A DNA stretch of 64,000 nt from Panonychus citri (lineage: Eukaryota; Arthropoda; Arachnida; Trombidiformes; Tetranychidae): the NCBI RefSeq assembly GCF_014898815.1, contig NW_026515420.1, positions 48,025-112,024 of the forward strand, given 5' to 3'. The notes under the pieces are model-generated. The model did not search any database and was not told the DNA's origin. It worked only from the letters and a program-made list of their open reading frames with translations. Shown in pieces: positions 10,636 through 19,060 of the stretch. A program made the translations under genes and the position numbers. How positions within the stretch are numbered: the stretch's first letter is position 1; each line of letters starts with the position of its first letter.

Positions 10636-11472
10636 TGAGAGTCAATAACGCTCTTTTCTATTGTGTCCTCTGTGGTACTAAACTGGCCATGACCTCAACC
10701 CTAAGAAAACATGCCGCAATTCGTCCTTTTAGAACCAGACTCATTTCAGAAAGGCCAACCAAAAAGAAGGACAGTTCGATCAAATCATTGGAAAAGAAAA
10801 GAAAAACCACCAAAATCAAAATTTCGGCTGTAAAAGGACCAAATTACGAGACGAGGTTGATAAATTGGAGCAAGAAAATGGCAACTAAAGCTAAAACTGA
10901 TGGGCATTTCGCTTCAGTTGCTGAAGAAGAAATAATCAATCAAGTTGAAAGCGCCCATAACATTCAAAATCTTGTTAATATTTTTGATTTATCGGGGGAC
11001 AATCTCGATTCTGATGAATATGATGTTGACATGTAAGTGTATTTTAATCCATTTGATTTCATTTGTATAATTTTATTCTTCTTTCTACTTTATTTCTAGA
11101 ATGAACGATGATTTCTTTGCATTTTGGTACGGGGATCGAATCAAAGTCCAGCTATTGGATATAAATACAAAAAAAGCAGTTTCGACACATCATGTGGAAA
11201 ATATCGTTGAATCGTGCATGGAGGAGAAAAAATGTAACCTGAAAGCTTGTCCTTGCAAAGGCTCATATACACAAGAGTCCAAAGATGAATTTTTGGGCCA
11301 TATTCTAACGAATAATTTTCTCATTCACTGCCGTGGATGTAAAAAGGGATTCAAGGAAATAACCAGCTTTGAAAAACACATTTCCCAATTCTGCTTCATT
11401 GAGCGAGATAAAGAGCTATCTGCTGCTCGCCCCCAAAAAAGCAAAGACCAACCACCATCATCAACTGGTTGA
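10635..11472 (+). CDS. type D multi-zinc-finger protein (two exons)
   Basis: Exon 1 is 10635-11032 and exon 2 is 11100-11472, joined at phase 2, giving about 256 residues. Near the start is a C2H2-like finger, FYCVLCGTKLAMTSTLRKHA. A basic Lys-rich stretch (residues about 35-60) and an acidic patch (DNLDSDEYDVD) precede the junction. Exon 2 has two more Cys/His clusters, CNLKACPCKGSYTQES with a following GHIL, and HCRGCKKGFKEITSFEKHI. D' (15123-15462) matches exon 2, with the same phase-2 acceptor. Nucleic-acid binding is inferred from the fingers and basic patch. The ATG overlaps the type C stop. The last residues (about KDQPPSSTG) are encoded by one arm of a 32-bp inverted repeat, so the C-terminus was probably altered by an insertion. 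Confidence 0.65.
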
Positions 11473-11604
11473 CCAGAAAAGAGACAATTAAAAAGAAATC
11501 GAATCAATAAACCCAAAAGAAACCAAATCGGAGTAATAATAAGTAAAGAAATTAAATGAAGGAAACGTGTAATCAATCAGTTGATGATGGTGGTTGGTCT
11601 TTGC
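11441..11604. repeat. inverted repeat straddling the type D stop codon
   Basis: The 32-bp arm 11441-11472 (GCAAAGACCAACCACCATCA...) is repeated in reverse complement at 11573-11604 with one mismatch, around a 100-bp loop. The left arm contains the end of the type D reading frame, including its TGA. Confidence 0.85.
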
Positions 11605-11648
11605 ACACGTTAATGTCTTAGTTTGACAAGTCTTTTAATTACGAGATT

Positions 11649-11669
11649 TTGTCAGGCACTGCCTGACAA
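11649..11669. repeat. recurrent palindrome, copy 2
   Basis: TTGTCAGGCACTGCCTGACA followed by A: a perfect palindrome apart from its centre. It bounds the plus-strand A-B-C-D array on the right. Confidence 0.85.
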
Positions 11670-11821
11670 CACACCACCTCTACAACTGTGAAATTAAACG
11701 TTTTTGAAAATAAAATGAAATGTCAATGATTTATTAAAAAAATGAAATCTTTAGGATGTTGATTGACCAAATAAAACAGAATAGAGTACAGGTAAGATAC
11801 AGGTAAAAAGGTATGTAGGTA

Positions 11822-12404
11822 TTACATGTTATAGTTTTTGTACATATTAGAGTGAAAGCAATTGTTCGGAGAATCCAGGTAAGAGTAATTTTTTCCCTTG
11901 CTTAGTGATATCGATTTGTTCAACAGTTTCATATTTTCCATTAACTGCTGGTTTTCTTTCTCTTCTAATCGCACATGGCTGAATAAAACGGACATTTCCA
12001 TCCTAATCCTTTCTTTCGATTCCATTTATATGAACGGACATATTGTGTTTCCTTCCGGGTGGACCTTTAGTCATACAGAAAGGACATTGGTAAATCTTTG
12101 ATCCTCGATAAAGCTTTTTTTTGAACTCAATGGTGTCGTTTATTATTTCATTAATTGATTGGACATTCTCAGGCTTTTTCCTTTTCCTTTTAATTCTGTT
12201 CATGTTGTTTAAATAAACGTTTTCCGGTTTCTCGAGCCACTTCGCCTCCAACTCAAATTCATTTGTCTCTTCTACGTAAGAGATAACTTTAACATCATAA
12301 AGCACATCGTCAACTCTGGCTTGGGCCTGAAAAAAAACAAATATAAATTAAGTTGTTGCTTTGATAACTAGCATATTATAGTGACTTACCTTTTTGTTGG
12401 CCAT
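11822..12404 (-). CDS. type A' paralogue, frame split in two overlapping parts
   Basis: Exon 1 is 12404-12390 (MANKK), a phase-0 intron ends at 12327, and exon 2 begins at 12326 (AQARVDDVLYDVKV). The frame continues to a stop at 12003-12005. Residues match type A throughout: VDDVLYDV, a WLEKPENVYL block and the finger CPFCMTKGPPGRKHNMSVHI (C-x2-C-x13-H). It ends soon after the finger (NGIERKD), about 60 residues earlier than type A. A second frame (12025-11822, MESKERIRME...), charged and coiled-coil-like, starts within the end of the first and could be its original continuation after a frameshift. The copy may be functional but shortened, or decaying. Confidence 0.55.
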
Positions 12405-12680
12405 AGCCCAGCTTGAATATTTCTTCTAGGCATTTGAAATTCAGAAATTCAAACGTATTAATAAAGGTAAGATTATTTGCAATTCAAGCAAATAATAAAA
12501 AATTCATAGAATAATTAGGATCAGTTTAAGATCTTTCACGAAAAATAAACAAAACGCTTTAATAAATAAGCTAAGATAAAAAAAATAAGCAAGAAACATC
12601 GATACATCGACTTGCTTCGATAAATTCGATTAGATATTAGATTCAAATAGATATTAGATCCGATTGAATAGATTTGAATA

Positions 12681-12797
12681 TCTACACCTTCTCTACACCA
12701 TTGATAGAAGATGTAGAGAAGGTGTAGACATTGAAACTATTCTAAGTGTTGCTACACCTTCTCTACATCTTCTATTAATGGTGTAGAGAAGGTGTCG
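12681..12797. repeat. two tandem long hairpins
   Basis: Two hairpins (about 12681-12728 and 12751-12797) built from arms CTACACCTTCTCTACA and TGTAGAGAAGGTGTAG around a short CCATT(G/A)ATAGAAG centre. They directly abut palindrome copy 3. Confidence 0.8.
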
Positions 12798-12798
12798 C

Positions 12799-12817
12799 TG
12801 TCAGGCAATGCTTGACA
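12799..12817. repeat. recurrent palindrome, copy 3
   Basis: TGTCAGGCAATGCTTGACA, one mismatch from a perfect palindrome, immediately after a hairpin. Confidence 0.8.
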
Positions 12818-12882
12818 AAGTCAAGCGAAGCAGATGCTTGTTATTGACAATTTTTTTCGCACTTGAAATTATTGAAATGGTT

Positions 12883-13086
12883 TTATTGAAAAGACAAATT
12901 AGCAAAATGTTTTGCAAGATTACTTTTATGATTTTCTCTTTTGTTACAATATAGACACTCAAACTCGATATTGTATCGACGGTGCATATGAGAGCTAAGA
13001 GTACTCGTATATGATAAATTGCACCGGTCTTTGTTATCTGTACAACTATTACATTGTGAACAGAGACAATAATAAGTCTGTTCTTC
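12883..13086 (-). pseudogene. type C' zinc-finger fragment, C and D parts in one frame
   Basis: From about 13086 to the stop at 12883-12885 the minus strand reads a Cys-rich peptide. It has CLCSQCNSC, then about 20 residues, HMHRRYNIEFECLYCNKREN and HKSNLAKHF, a C2H2-like finger. This matches the end of type C (CxxC plus 18 codons) followed in the same frame by the first finger of type D. Upstream, a different frame (13190 to about 13100, HLERNYVKKRKNK) runs into it through homopolymeric A tracts, so a frameshift or a missing exon separates them. It lies between the B'' and A' fragments on the same strand. I treat it as a decayed or incomplete copy. Confidence 0.5.
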
Positions 13087-13165
13087 CTTTTTTTCTTGTT
13101 TTTTCTTTTTTTTACGTAATTACGTTCTAGGTGTTTTTTAAATTTAGGTATAGATAATGGGATTT

Positions 13166-13183
13166 TACAGGCACTGCCTGACA
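13166..13183. repeat. recurrent palindrome, copy 4
   Basis: TTACAGGCACTGCCTGACA-type palindrome, followed directly by a hairpin of the CTACACCTTCTCTACA family. Confidence 0.75.
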
Positions 13184-13377
13184 TCCACACCTTCTCTACA
13201 CCATTAATAAAAGATGTAGAGATGGTGTAGAGTCTTGAATTGATCTAAGTCTTTCTACACCTTCTCTACATCTTCTATTAATGGTGTACAAAAGGTTTAG
13301 CTACACTTACTTGTTAGATTGATTCAAGACTCTACACCTTCTTTACACCATTAATAGAAGATGTAGAGAAAGTGTCA
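13184..13377. repeat. nested hairpins of the CTACACCTTCTCTACA family
   Basis: Three hairpins (about 13184-13231, 13253-13302 and 13333-13377) use the same arms as 12681-12797. The outer part is itself inverted: GTAGAGTCTTGAATTGAT near 13226 pairs with ATTGATTCAAGACTCTAC near 13319. A long cruciform is possible. Confidence 0.75.
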
Positions 13378-13378
13378 G

Positions 13379-13397
13379 TGTCAGGCAATACCTGACA
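13379..13397. repeat. recurrent palindrome, copy 5
   Basis: TGTCAGGCAATACCTGACA, right after a hairpin; together with copy 4 it brackets the nested hairpin block. Confidence 0.8.
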
Positions 13398-13469
13398 AAA
13401 AGTGATTGAAAGATGACAACAAACAATGAACAAATTAAAATGATCTGACATAAATAAATCATATCTTAC

Positions 13470-13626
13470 CTGAAGCAAGGAAAAAAGCTTTCTTTTTGCT
13501 TTGATGAATTAAACAATCAACACTTTTATGAAAATCACCAATATTTGTATAATCTTCTGAGGGTAAAACTACCACTTTTCCTGCTTAGATTTGCACCGCG
13601 ACAAACTCGGCAATTTTCCACTCCAT
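13470..13626 (-). pseudogene. type B'' exon fragment
   Basis: The minus strand reads VVLPSEDYTNIGDFHKSVD followed by KKKAFFLASG, ending at a GTAAGA donor (exon edge 13470, phase 1). This matches the GD...LA(S/T)G block and intron position of B and B'. Just upstream another frame has CRVCRG, a possible CxxC, suggesting a frameshift. No matching second exon was found downstream; the next sequence is palindrome copy 5 and hairpins. It is a partial copy. Confidence 0.45.
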
Positions 13627-13956
13627 GGTGACAATTAGCAATTGGAAAATGAAGAATTAAATGATTAATGATTAACTAGAAATTCTATTCGAAGCCTATT
13701 CGTACAACTATGGACTCGATACTCACATCTGATAATATCGAATCAATTTTTCACTTCTCTCGATGTATCGATACATCAACTCATTAGTGAAGATCCGCGC
13801 CATCCTGAAATTCGATTCAATTGTTTCAAAATAGTTAATTGCTTTAAATCAAAATTTAGTCTTTGTTTTAGTTCTTATTGATTATTCATTAGCTGTTTTT
13901 ATCAGGTGATTCATTTTTATTGGTTAAATTTTGTTCATCAATATAATTAAAGTATA

Positions 13957-14872
13957 ATGATTATAAATATTTTTTCTCGAAATGTCAGGTCAAACATGAA
14001 TTGTGTCAATGAGCCTGTCTCTTTTTACACCAACAACAAAATTGACTTCATAGCAGGATTCCAGGAAACGGAAAGTGACTGAGTCCAAAAAAGATTGAAT
14101 AATTTTGGAGGACTTTCCGTTGAGCGAGCAACTAGAAGTTGTACTCACCCAATAGTTGAGTACTTTGGTGCTGAAAGAACACTTTCGTTACTCGATTCCG
14201 CCAATATTATCAAAAGTTTCACCAGCCTTGAGGCAACATTTAAAGAAATTGGATTTCGGCTGTCCTGTCATATATAATGCCGGTGTATTCACCCTGGACA
14301 AGGACTTCCGGTTAGCATATGTAAACACATACCGCCAGCCAAGCCACCCTGTGAAGGAATGGATGAGCAAAATTTTTGCTGCCTTCGACACCTTCACTTT
14401 TGGCGGATACGATTTAAATAGTAATTATGTTGACCCAGTTCATGCCATCATTATGACAGGGGATTTTAATATAAAAAATCTTTTTTGGGCAACACCAGAG
14501 GAAAAAGCGGCCGCTAAAGATTCAGCTCTTCTTTCCTTTATGCTGTTTAGATATGGAATGTGCCCGTCCAGTGATGACCAAACATATGACGGCAATTGCA
14601 TAGATTATATCTGTTATTCAAAAAATTTGACCAAAAATACCCCTGCCCTCGATGTTGAGAAATTGGTCAATCATTCCGATCAATCCCCTTTAACTTGTGC
14701 CTTCACGCTAAGGAGAATACGTGGTCATAATGTTTTATTGCGAACCAGACTTGCCAGAGAAGAAATCAATAATACTCCTCTTCTCGACGAAAATGAAACA
14801 TTTGTAAAGAAAACACAACGAGCAACTTTCATACTAACTCAACAGATCCAAGCAATTAAGAAAATTGGTTAA
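13957..14872 (+). pseudogene. endonuclease/exonuclease/phosphatase (EEP)-like protein, disrupted
   Basis: A frame from ATG 13957 reads SRNVRSNMN and later IDFIAGFQET, the Asn and Glu motifs of EEP nucleases. It meets TGA at 14080, continues to 14277, and must shift frame to continue (NAGVFTLDKDFRLAYVNTY). Further on come IIMTGDFNI (the Asp/Asn motif), CIDYICYS and NHSDQSPLTC. In EEP enzymes the last motif is normally SDH; here the catalytic His position appears to be Gln. These enzymes cleave phosphodiester bonds in DNA, RNA or phosphoinositides; LINE elements also carry one, but no reverse transcriptase follows. A stop, a frameshift and the His-to-Gln change suggest a dead gene. A satellite unit lies just downstream. 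Confidence 0.65.
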
Positions 14873-14956
14873 TATTAATAATTGAAATAAATAAGAAAAA
14901 TTAAAAAAAAGTTTTTCGATTTCTAAGGAATTGATTTCATTGTTTTTCTTTTTTCA

Positions 14957-15066
14957 GCTAGAATCGTTCACTAGATTTAATTGTGATTATCAATATGATC
15001 AAAATATGATCAACTTGAAACAATTTGTTTCTGGTTGATCAAATTTTGGAATCGTTCACTAGATTT
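14957..15066 (-). repeat. dispersed satellite unit upstream of D'
   Basis: Reverse-orientation copy of the 6845-7640 satellite: GAATCGTTCACTAGATTTAA occurs twice (near 14961 and 15050) around a GATCAA-rich core. It sits where the first exon of D' would be expected. Confidence 0.7.
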
Positions 15067-15122
15067 AATTCAACCAAAAACGATATAATTTTTCATGTTA
15101 CTGATTACTCTTCATTTTGCAG

Positions 15123-15462
15123 AGAATCGTCCGAGTACATGATATTCGTCGAAAGAAGAAAAGCATTTCAAATAGTGCGTCTATCGAATATGGAACCAAT
15201 TTTCTTTACAACAATGACAAAATTGTGTCAGGATGGAGCTTTGATGGACGGAGAAACTAATCGTTGTTCTTTCAGTGGCTGTTCATGTAAGATGAAATTT
15301 TCTGATAAAGATAAGGAAAAAGTAGTTGGTCATACAATGGAAAATAATTGCATTTTAGTTTGTATGGGCTGTAATCGAGGATTTTCAACACAAGATGATA
15401 TTGAAAGACATTGGAAACCAAACTGTCTCATCAATATAATCGATGATGAGAAAAAAAATTAA
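15123..15462 (+). CDS. type D' zinc-finger protein exon
   Basis: The exon begins at 15123 after TTTTGCAG and ends at TAA 15460-15462. It corresponds to exon 2 of type D, with the same incoming phase 2. Aligned parts are a beta-rich lead (MIFVERRKAFQIVRL), a cluster CSFSGCSCKMKFSDKD with a following GHTM, and CMGCNRGFSTQDDIERH. Spacing of the Cys and His residues follows type D closely, supporting two zinc-binding units. An exon equivalent to the D first exon was not found upstream, where satellite DNA and the EEP remnant lie. The copy may therefore be a 5'-truncated duplicate, or use a diverged first exon. Confidence 0.55.
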
Positions 15463-15599
15463 TTGACAAAAAGCAAAGAGCCAGATAATTGAATCATAGC
15501 ATTCTAATTTAAATATAATTTTTTTACTATTTTAAATAATTTGGTAAACATGATTAACCAGAAATTTTGTTCATATTATTAATCACAAACAGGACTAGT

Positions 15600-15680
15600 T
15601 GTAAATTCTAGTTAATTGATTGACCAGAAACTAATTGTTTCGAGTTGACCATATTATTAATCACAATTAAAACTGGTTTC
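15600..15680. repeat. diverged satellite piece
   Basis: AATTGTTTCGAGTTGACCAT and AATCACAATTAAAACT resemble the internal half of the 165-bp satellite unit. Confidence 0.45.
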
Positions 15681-15844
15681 ATTTTCGCGCTATTTTGGAA
15701 AAAGAAAGATGAAAGAGAGAGGGAGCTTTCGCCACTCCAATCAGCTAGTGTTTAAAACTTTCAGATACTTTTTTTCACTCTTTCAAGTGTCAACATGCTT
15801 TTAAAAACTTAAAACTGTGATAACTTCGCTTTATTTATTGATAG

Positions 15845-16254
15845 CTATGGTAAAAAATCTGTCTGTGCTTCAAATAAACTTGATAAAAATTATCATGAAG
15901 GAGATAAATTTACACACGAAGGAAAAAAATGTATTTTTCTAGCCACTGGTAAGTTTTTCGTTTTTCTTTTTTCGATTGTCTAAATCTAACCTTTTTCTCA
16001 TCCTAATCTTTTATTGTATTTCTCCAGGTAATTCAAGGGAAGGCCTTATGAACAGGATAATTCCTCCACAATTTGAATATTTAGTTGGAGGGAAGAAAAA
16101 TGTTAAACGTAAACCTGGAACAGTGGTGGGGAAAAATGCTGCAAGTGAGTCACTCCAAGATATTGCAGAAGCTCATAACCAAGTGGAAATCCCGATAAAA
16201 ATTTTACAGCAAATAACCAACCAAACAGGTGAATCTATTAACTATTGTAACTAA
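15845..16254 (+). CDS. type B' protein (two exons seen)
   Basis: Exon 15845-15948 and exon 16028-16254 (TAA) join at phase 1 as FLATG-NSREGLMN, the same intron position as in B and B''. The upstream exon includes YHEGDKFTHEGKKC before the conserved LATG block. The second exon is basic (VGGKKNVKRKPG) and helical, ending INYCN. A stop upstream and a candidate acceptor (GATAG, 15841-15844) suggest an earlier exon that I cannot place, so the start is unknown. Unlike B at 9681, no stop interrupts the conserved block. It follows D' in the same orientation. The family and function are unrecognised. Confidence 0.5.
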
Positions 16255-16537
16255 AGGTTTATTACTTGATTATCCTACTATTTCCTGTATTCACTAAATT
16301 ATAATCGACAATTTCTGGAGATTAATGGTCTAGGTTTAATTGTTATTATTTCCTAAATCGATTAACTATTAAATTAATTACTGTCTATTTATAATTGATT
16401 TTCTAACTTGACAATTGTAACCTTATTAATTAAATAACCTTTTACAAAAGAAAAAAAGAAGTTGAAGAAAAACAAAAAGAAAGGGATTAGTCGGGCAACC
16501 CGGCTTATCTGTTAGAATAATGAGATTATAATGATAA

Positions 16538-16692
16538 AATTCAAGTAATAAGACTCTGATAATAAGACTCTGATAATAAGATTCTGGTGATGAGATTCTG
16601 GTGATGAGATTCTGGTGATGAGATTCTGGTGATGAGATTCTGGTGATGAGATTCTGGTGATGAGATTCTGGTGATGAGATTCTGGTGATTAA
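16538..16692. repeat. 14-bp minisatellite
   Basis: About eight near-identical tandem units of GATGAGATTCTGGT, preceded by two diverged units (AATAAGACTCTGAT). The open frame on the minus strand across it (repeated SPESHHQNLITRI) is a product of the repeat. Confidence 0.9.
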
Positions 16693-16699
16693 CTTTAAT

Positions 16700-17411
16700 T
16701 TTGACTTTATCAATGTTGAACTTTAATTTGGCTGAGATATAATCTGACGATTTGGCTTATTATTCAAGTGAGACTCAGCTTGACTGAGATTCGATTGACT
16801 GAGATTCGGCGCAATGGAGGTTTGATTCAACGAAAGTTCGGCTGCATATTCTGTGTGTTCTAATTTTAGTTTATATTTGAATTTATAAATCCGACAATTC
16901 GAGCACCCGAATTGTTGAACTTTTTTATTGATAAATGACAAGGAGAGGAAAGAGTCCCACCACAACGGACACCCGTTGTGGTAAGGAAATGATTTGGGAA
17001 GGAAGGGGAAAGAAATAAACAAATATAAGATTAATTTACCTTATCGAGTAAAAATTGTATCAAAATGGACCAAAAACACTTGGATATGTTTGAATAATAT
17101 TTCAAAATATTAACAAAAAATACAAACAATTCAATTATAATTATTAGATTTTACTTGTTGTGGTTGTTGGCTAAGTTGAGACAAAAATAAGGGAAAAGGA
17201 AATAGATAGAGAGAAATGAAGAAAGGTAGACAGGAAAAGAAGAAAGAGGATAAGGAATGTGGGCGGAGAGAGGAGAAAGAGGAGAAAGAGATTCATATAG
17301 ACAGAGAGAGTGAAAGAGAGAAAGGAATTTGGGTGAGAGAGAGAAAGAGAAGAGTGATGATGATGAAAATTTCATCATCACACGATCAATCAAGGTCGTG
17401 GATCATAGTAG
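16700..17411. other. intergenic DNA with purine-rich tract
   Basis: No supported exon. A GA-rich tract at about 17170-17370 gives spurious charged open frames on the plus strand. Confidence 0.5.
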
Positions 17412-17729
17412 GTTAAAAAAGAAAATGTTATTTGTAAATATGCAATCAACTTCTACGAGTTGTCGATAAATGATTTGTGTAAGCTACAAACCGTGACATT
17501 GGCTATTGTGAGAGTAGGAGAATTGCAAGAAATATTTTTGACTACTAACAAACAGAAATCGTATGCTAGAGACCTTGAGATTCTGTTATGCACAAGGATG
17601 CCAATCGTACATGAAGAAAAACTTTTTGCAGAATTTTTTGGTTTAAACACCCCAAACCACGTGAAGGTAAATTCTATATTGGAGCATATGGTTATAAACA
17701 ATGAAGATTCGAATAATTATTTACAATGA
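17412..17729 (+). CDS. exon of a possible BEN-domain-like protein
   Basis: After a candidate acceptor (CATAGTAG, ends 17411) the frame is open for 105 codons to TGA 17727-17729. The product begins VKKENVICKYAINFYELSIN and continues with a helical, mixed-charge sequence. The pattern KSYARDLEILL, then EEKLFAEFFG, then VKVNSILEHM resembles the C-terminal helices of BEN domains, which bind DNA in insect and viral proteins. That is a weak, by-eye resemblance. No in-frame ATG precedes the acceptor, so at least one earlier exon is expected. It lies to the right of the type B' gene in the same orientation and might belong to the same array. Confidence 0.4.
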   Translation, partial: VKKENVICKYAINFYELSINDLCKLQTVTLAIVRVGELQEIFLTTNKQKSYARDLEILLCTRMPIVHEEKLFAEFFGLNTPNHVKVNSILEHMVINNEDSNNYLQ

Positions 17730-18336
17730 GGATGATTCAATTTTTTTGTATTTTTGAAAATTTTGTTATTTTTTCATTTTTTTCTGAAGATGCACATATT
17801 TACGATGAGAATAATTATGATTATATAGGATTATATACATATATATCATATATAATTATATGAGGGTGATTATGGTATATGAATATATAAAATATGCACA
17901 ATTTACTCTTCTAACCAAAAGGCAAGCTCTCTTCTGCCTTCTGGAGTTCGACCGGCTTGCCTAGCGGTCAACCGCTCATTTATTATTTTCTTATTTGTTT
18001 TTACAAATCTTAAGCTAGAAGTTGATCGTATGATACGTGCATAGCTGCAATACAATTTGTATAGGCCCATGAGGAAACTAGCATGAGTTCGATTATTGCT
18101 TGAGCCCATGATCTCCAAGAGATTTCAGCATATCATCGACATTGCAAGTGTAACAAAAATAGCACAATGTCACCTTCACTTTCTAAAAAAGAAATAATAT
18201 ACTGAAAATTGTCAAAGTTTTAATTAATTAGCTTGTTTTTGCCAACGAAAACTTAATCAATCAATGTCAAAAATTAGATACTTTGTACCTAATTTTTGGG
18301 TATAAAAGTAGAAGCGCAAATATGTAAAATTAGTTC
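17730..18336. other. intergenic, AT-rich with a small GC-richer block
   Basis: TA-rich tract at 17820-17890. A GC-richer block (about 17930-17975) contains GGTCGAACTCC-like sequence on the minus strand, reminiscent of a Pol III B box but without a credible A box. No gene is supported. Confidence 0.4.
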
Positions 18337-18442
18337 ATTCTGAAGACATTAATCGTAGTCATTAAGACTTTTAACTAACCACAGAATCGAATTCAAATAA
18401 TTAATAAAAATAACTCGTTCAATCAAATCATCGATTGTCTTC
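18337..18442 (+). repeat. direct repeat, left copy
   Basis: About 105 bp matching 20089-20192 in the same orientation (shared ATTCTGAAGA, TTAATCGTAGTCATTAAGAC, CTAACCACAGAATCGAAT, ATCATCGATTGTCTTCA). The pair brackets the zfh-1-like and FAM89-like remnants. Confidence 0.85.
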
Positions 18443-18580
18443 ATTTTGGAGGTCCCACCGAGAGAGTAATAGTGTAATCAGTGATATTAAATCTCCATCC
18501 TCATCAATTAATTCGAATTAGTTCAACAACACCAACACCAACAACTAAAACCCAAACACTAGCGACGTAATCACTTACAG

Positions 18581-19060
18581 ATCGTAAATTTAAGGGTTCC
18601 GAAGGTGGTAAAGCTTTTAAATTCAAACATCACCTCAAGGAACACATAAGAATCCACTCAGGTCATAAACCCTTCCAATGTTCCCACTGTGGTAAACGTT
18701 TCTCCCACTCTGGATCATATTCATCACATTTAACAAGTAAAAATTGTTTCAAAGTTAATCTCAAAGTGCCCAACACCAACACAACCAACAACAACCAAAA
18801 TCACAATCACAACCAAAACACCAACAACAACAATACCTCAACTAATGGTAGTGTCAATGGCAATTTCTCCTAGTGCGGTTAACAATATTCTTAATCATCA
18901 TCACAATTTAATTGCTAACAATCTTAGCCATCATTTTACCAACACAAACCTTGGTAATCATCACTCTCTCTCTCTTTCGTCATCCGAAGTGATAACATCA
19001 TCACCATCGATTTCATCCTCATCCCCTGGTAAATCATTTTCTTGATCCATTGAGATCAAA
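18581..19060 (+). pseudogene. zfh-1/ZEB-like C2H2 zinc-finger remnant
   Basis: From a candidate acceptor (TTACAG, ends 18580) the frame reads KAFKFKHHLKEHIRIHSG, then CSHCGKRFSHSGSYSSHL. This is the hallmark pair of the N-terminal finger cluster of zfh-1/ZEB transcriptional repressors. In the first finger both Cys positions are replaced by Gly (FKGSEGGKAF), so it cannot bind zinc normally. After an Asn/His-rich stretch the frame stops at TAG 18871-18873. A shifted frame (MAISPSAVNNILNHHH..., to 19045) continues with a Ser-rich sequence and SIEIKDE beyond a further stop. It is a frameshifted single-exon-sized fragment without homeodomain or C-terminal fingers, between 105-bp direct repeats. 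Confidence 0.8.

Noticed and set aside
12801..13190. 129-codon minus-strand frame (MWMSGSACKIPLS...)
   Set aside because: Most of it is a shadow of the C' zinc-finger frame, with aliphatic composition; only its first 35 or so codons might belong to the C' gene before a frameshift.
13957..15462. EEP domain plus zinc-finger frames as a LINE retrotransposon
   Set aside because: No reverse transcriptase is present, and the zinc-finger genes contain spliceosomal introns with conserved phases.
16538..16692. CRISPR-like array
   Set aside because: Units are contiguous 14-bp tandem repeats without unique spacers, in a eukaryotic sequence.
16426..16713. 95-codon minus-strand frame with repeated SPESHHQNLITRI
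   Set aside because: Product of the 14-bp minisatellite, not a gene.
17930..17975. tRNA gene or tRNA-derived SINE
   Set aside because: Only a weak B-box-like GGTCGAACTCC on the minus strand; no cloverleaf or A box could be drawn.
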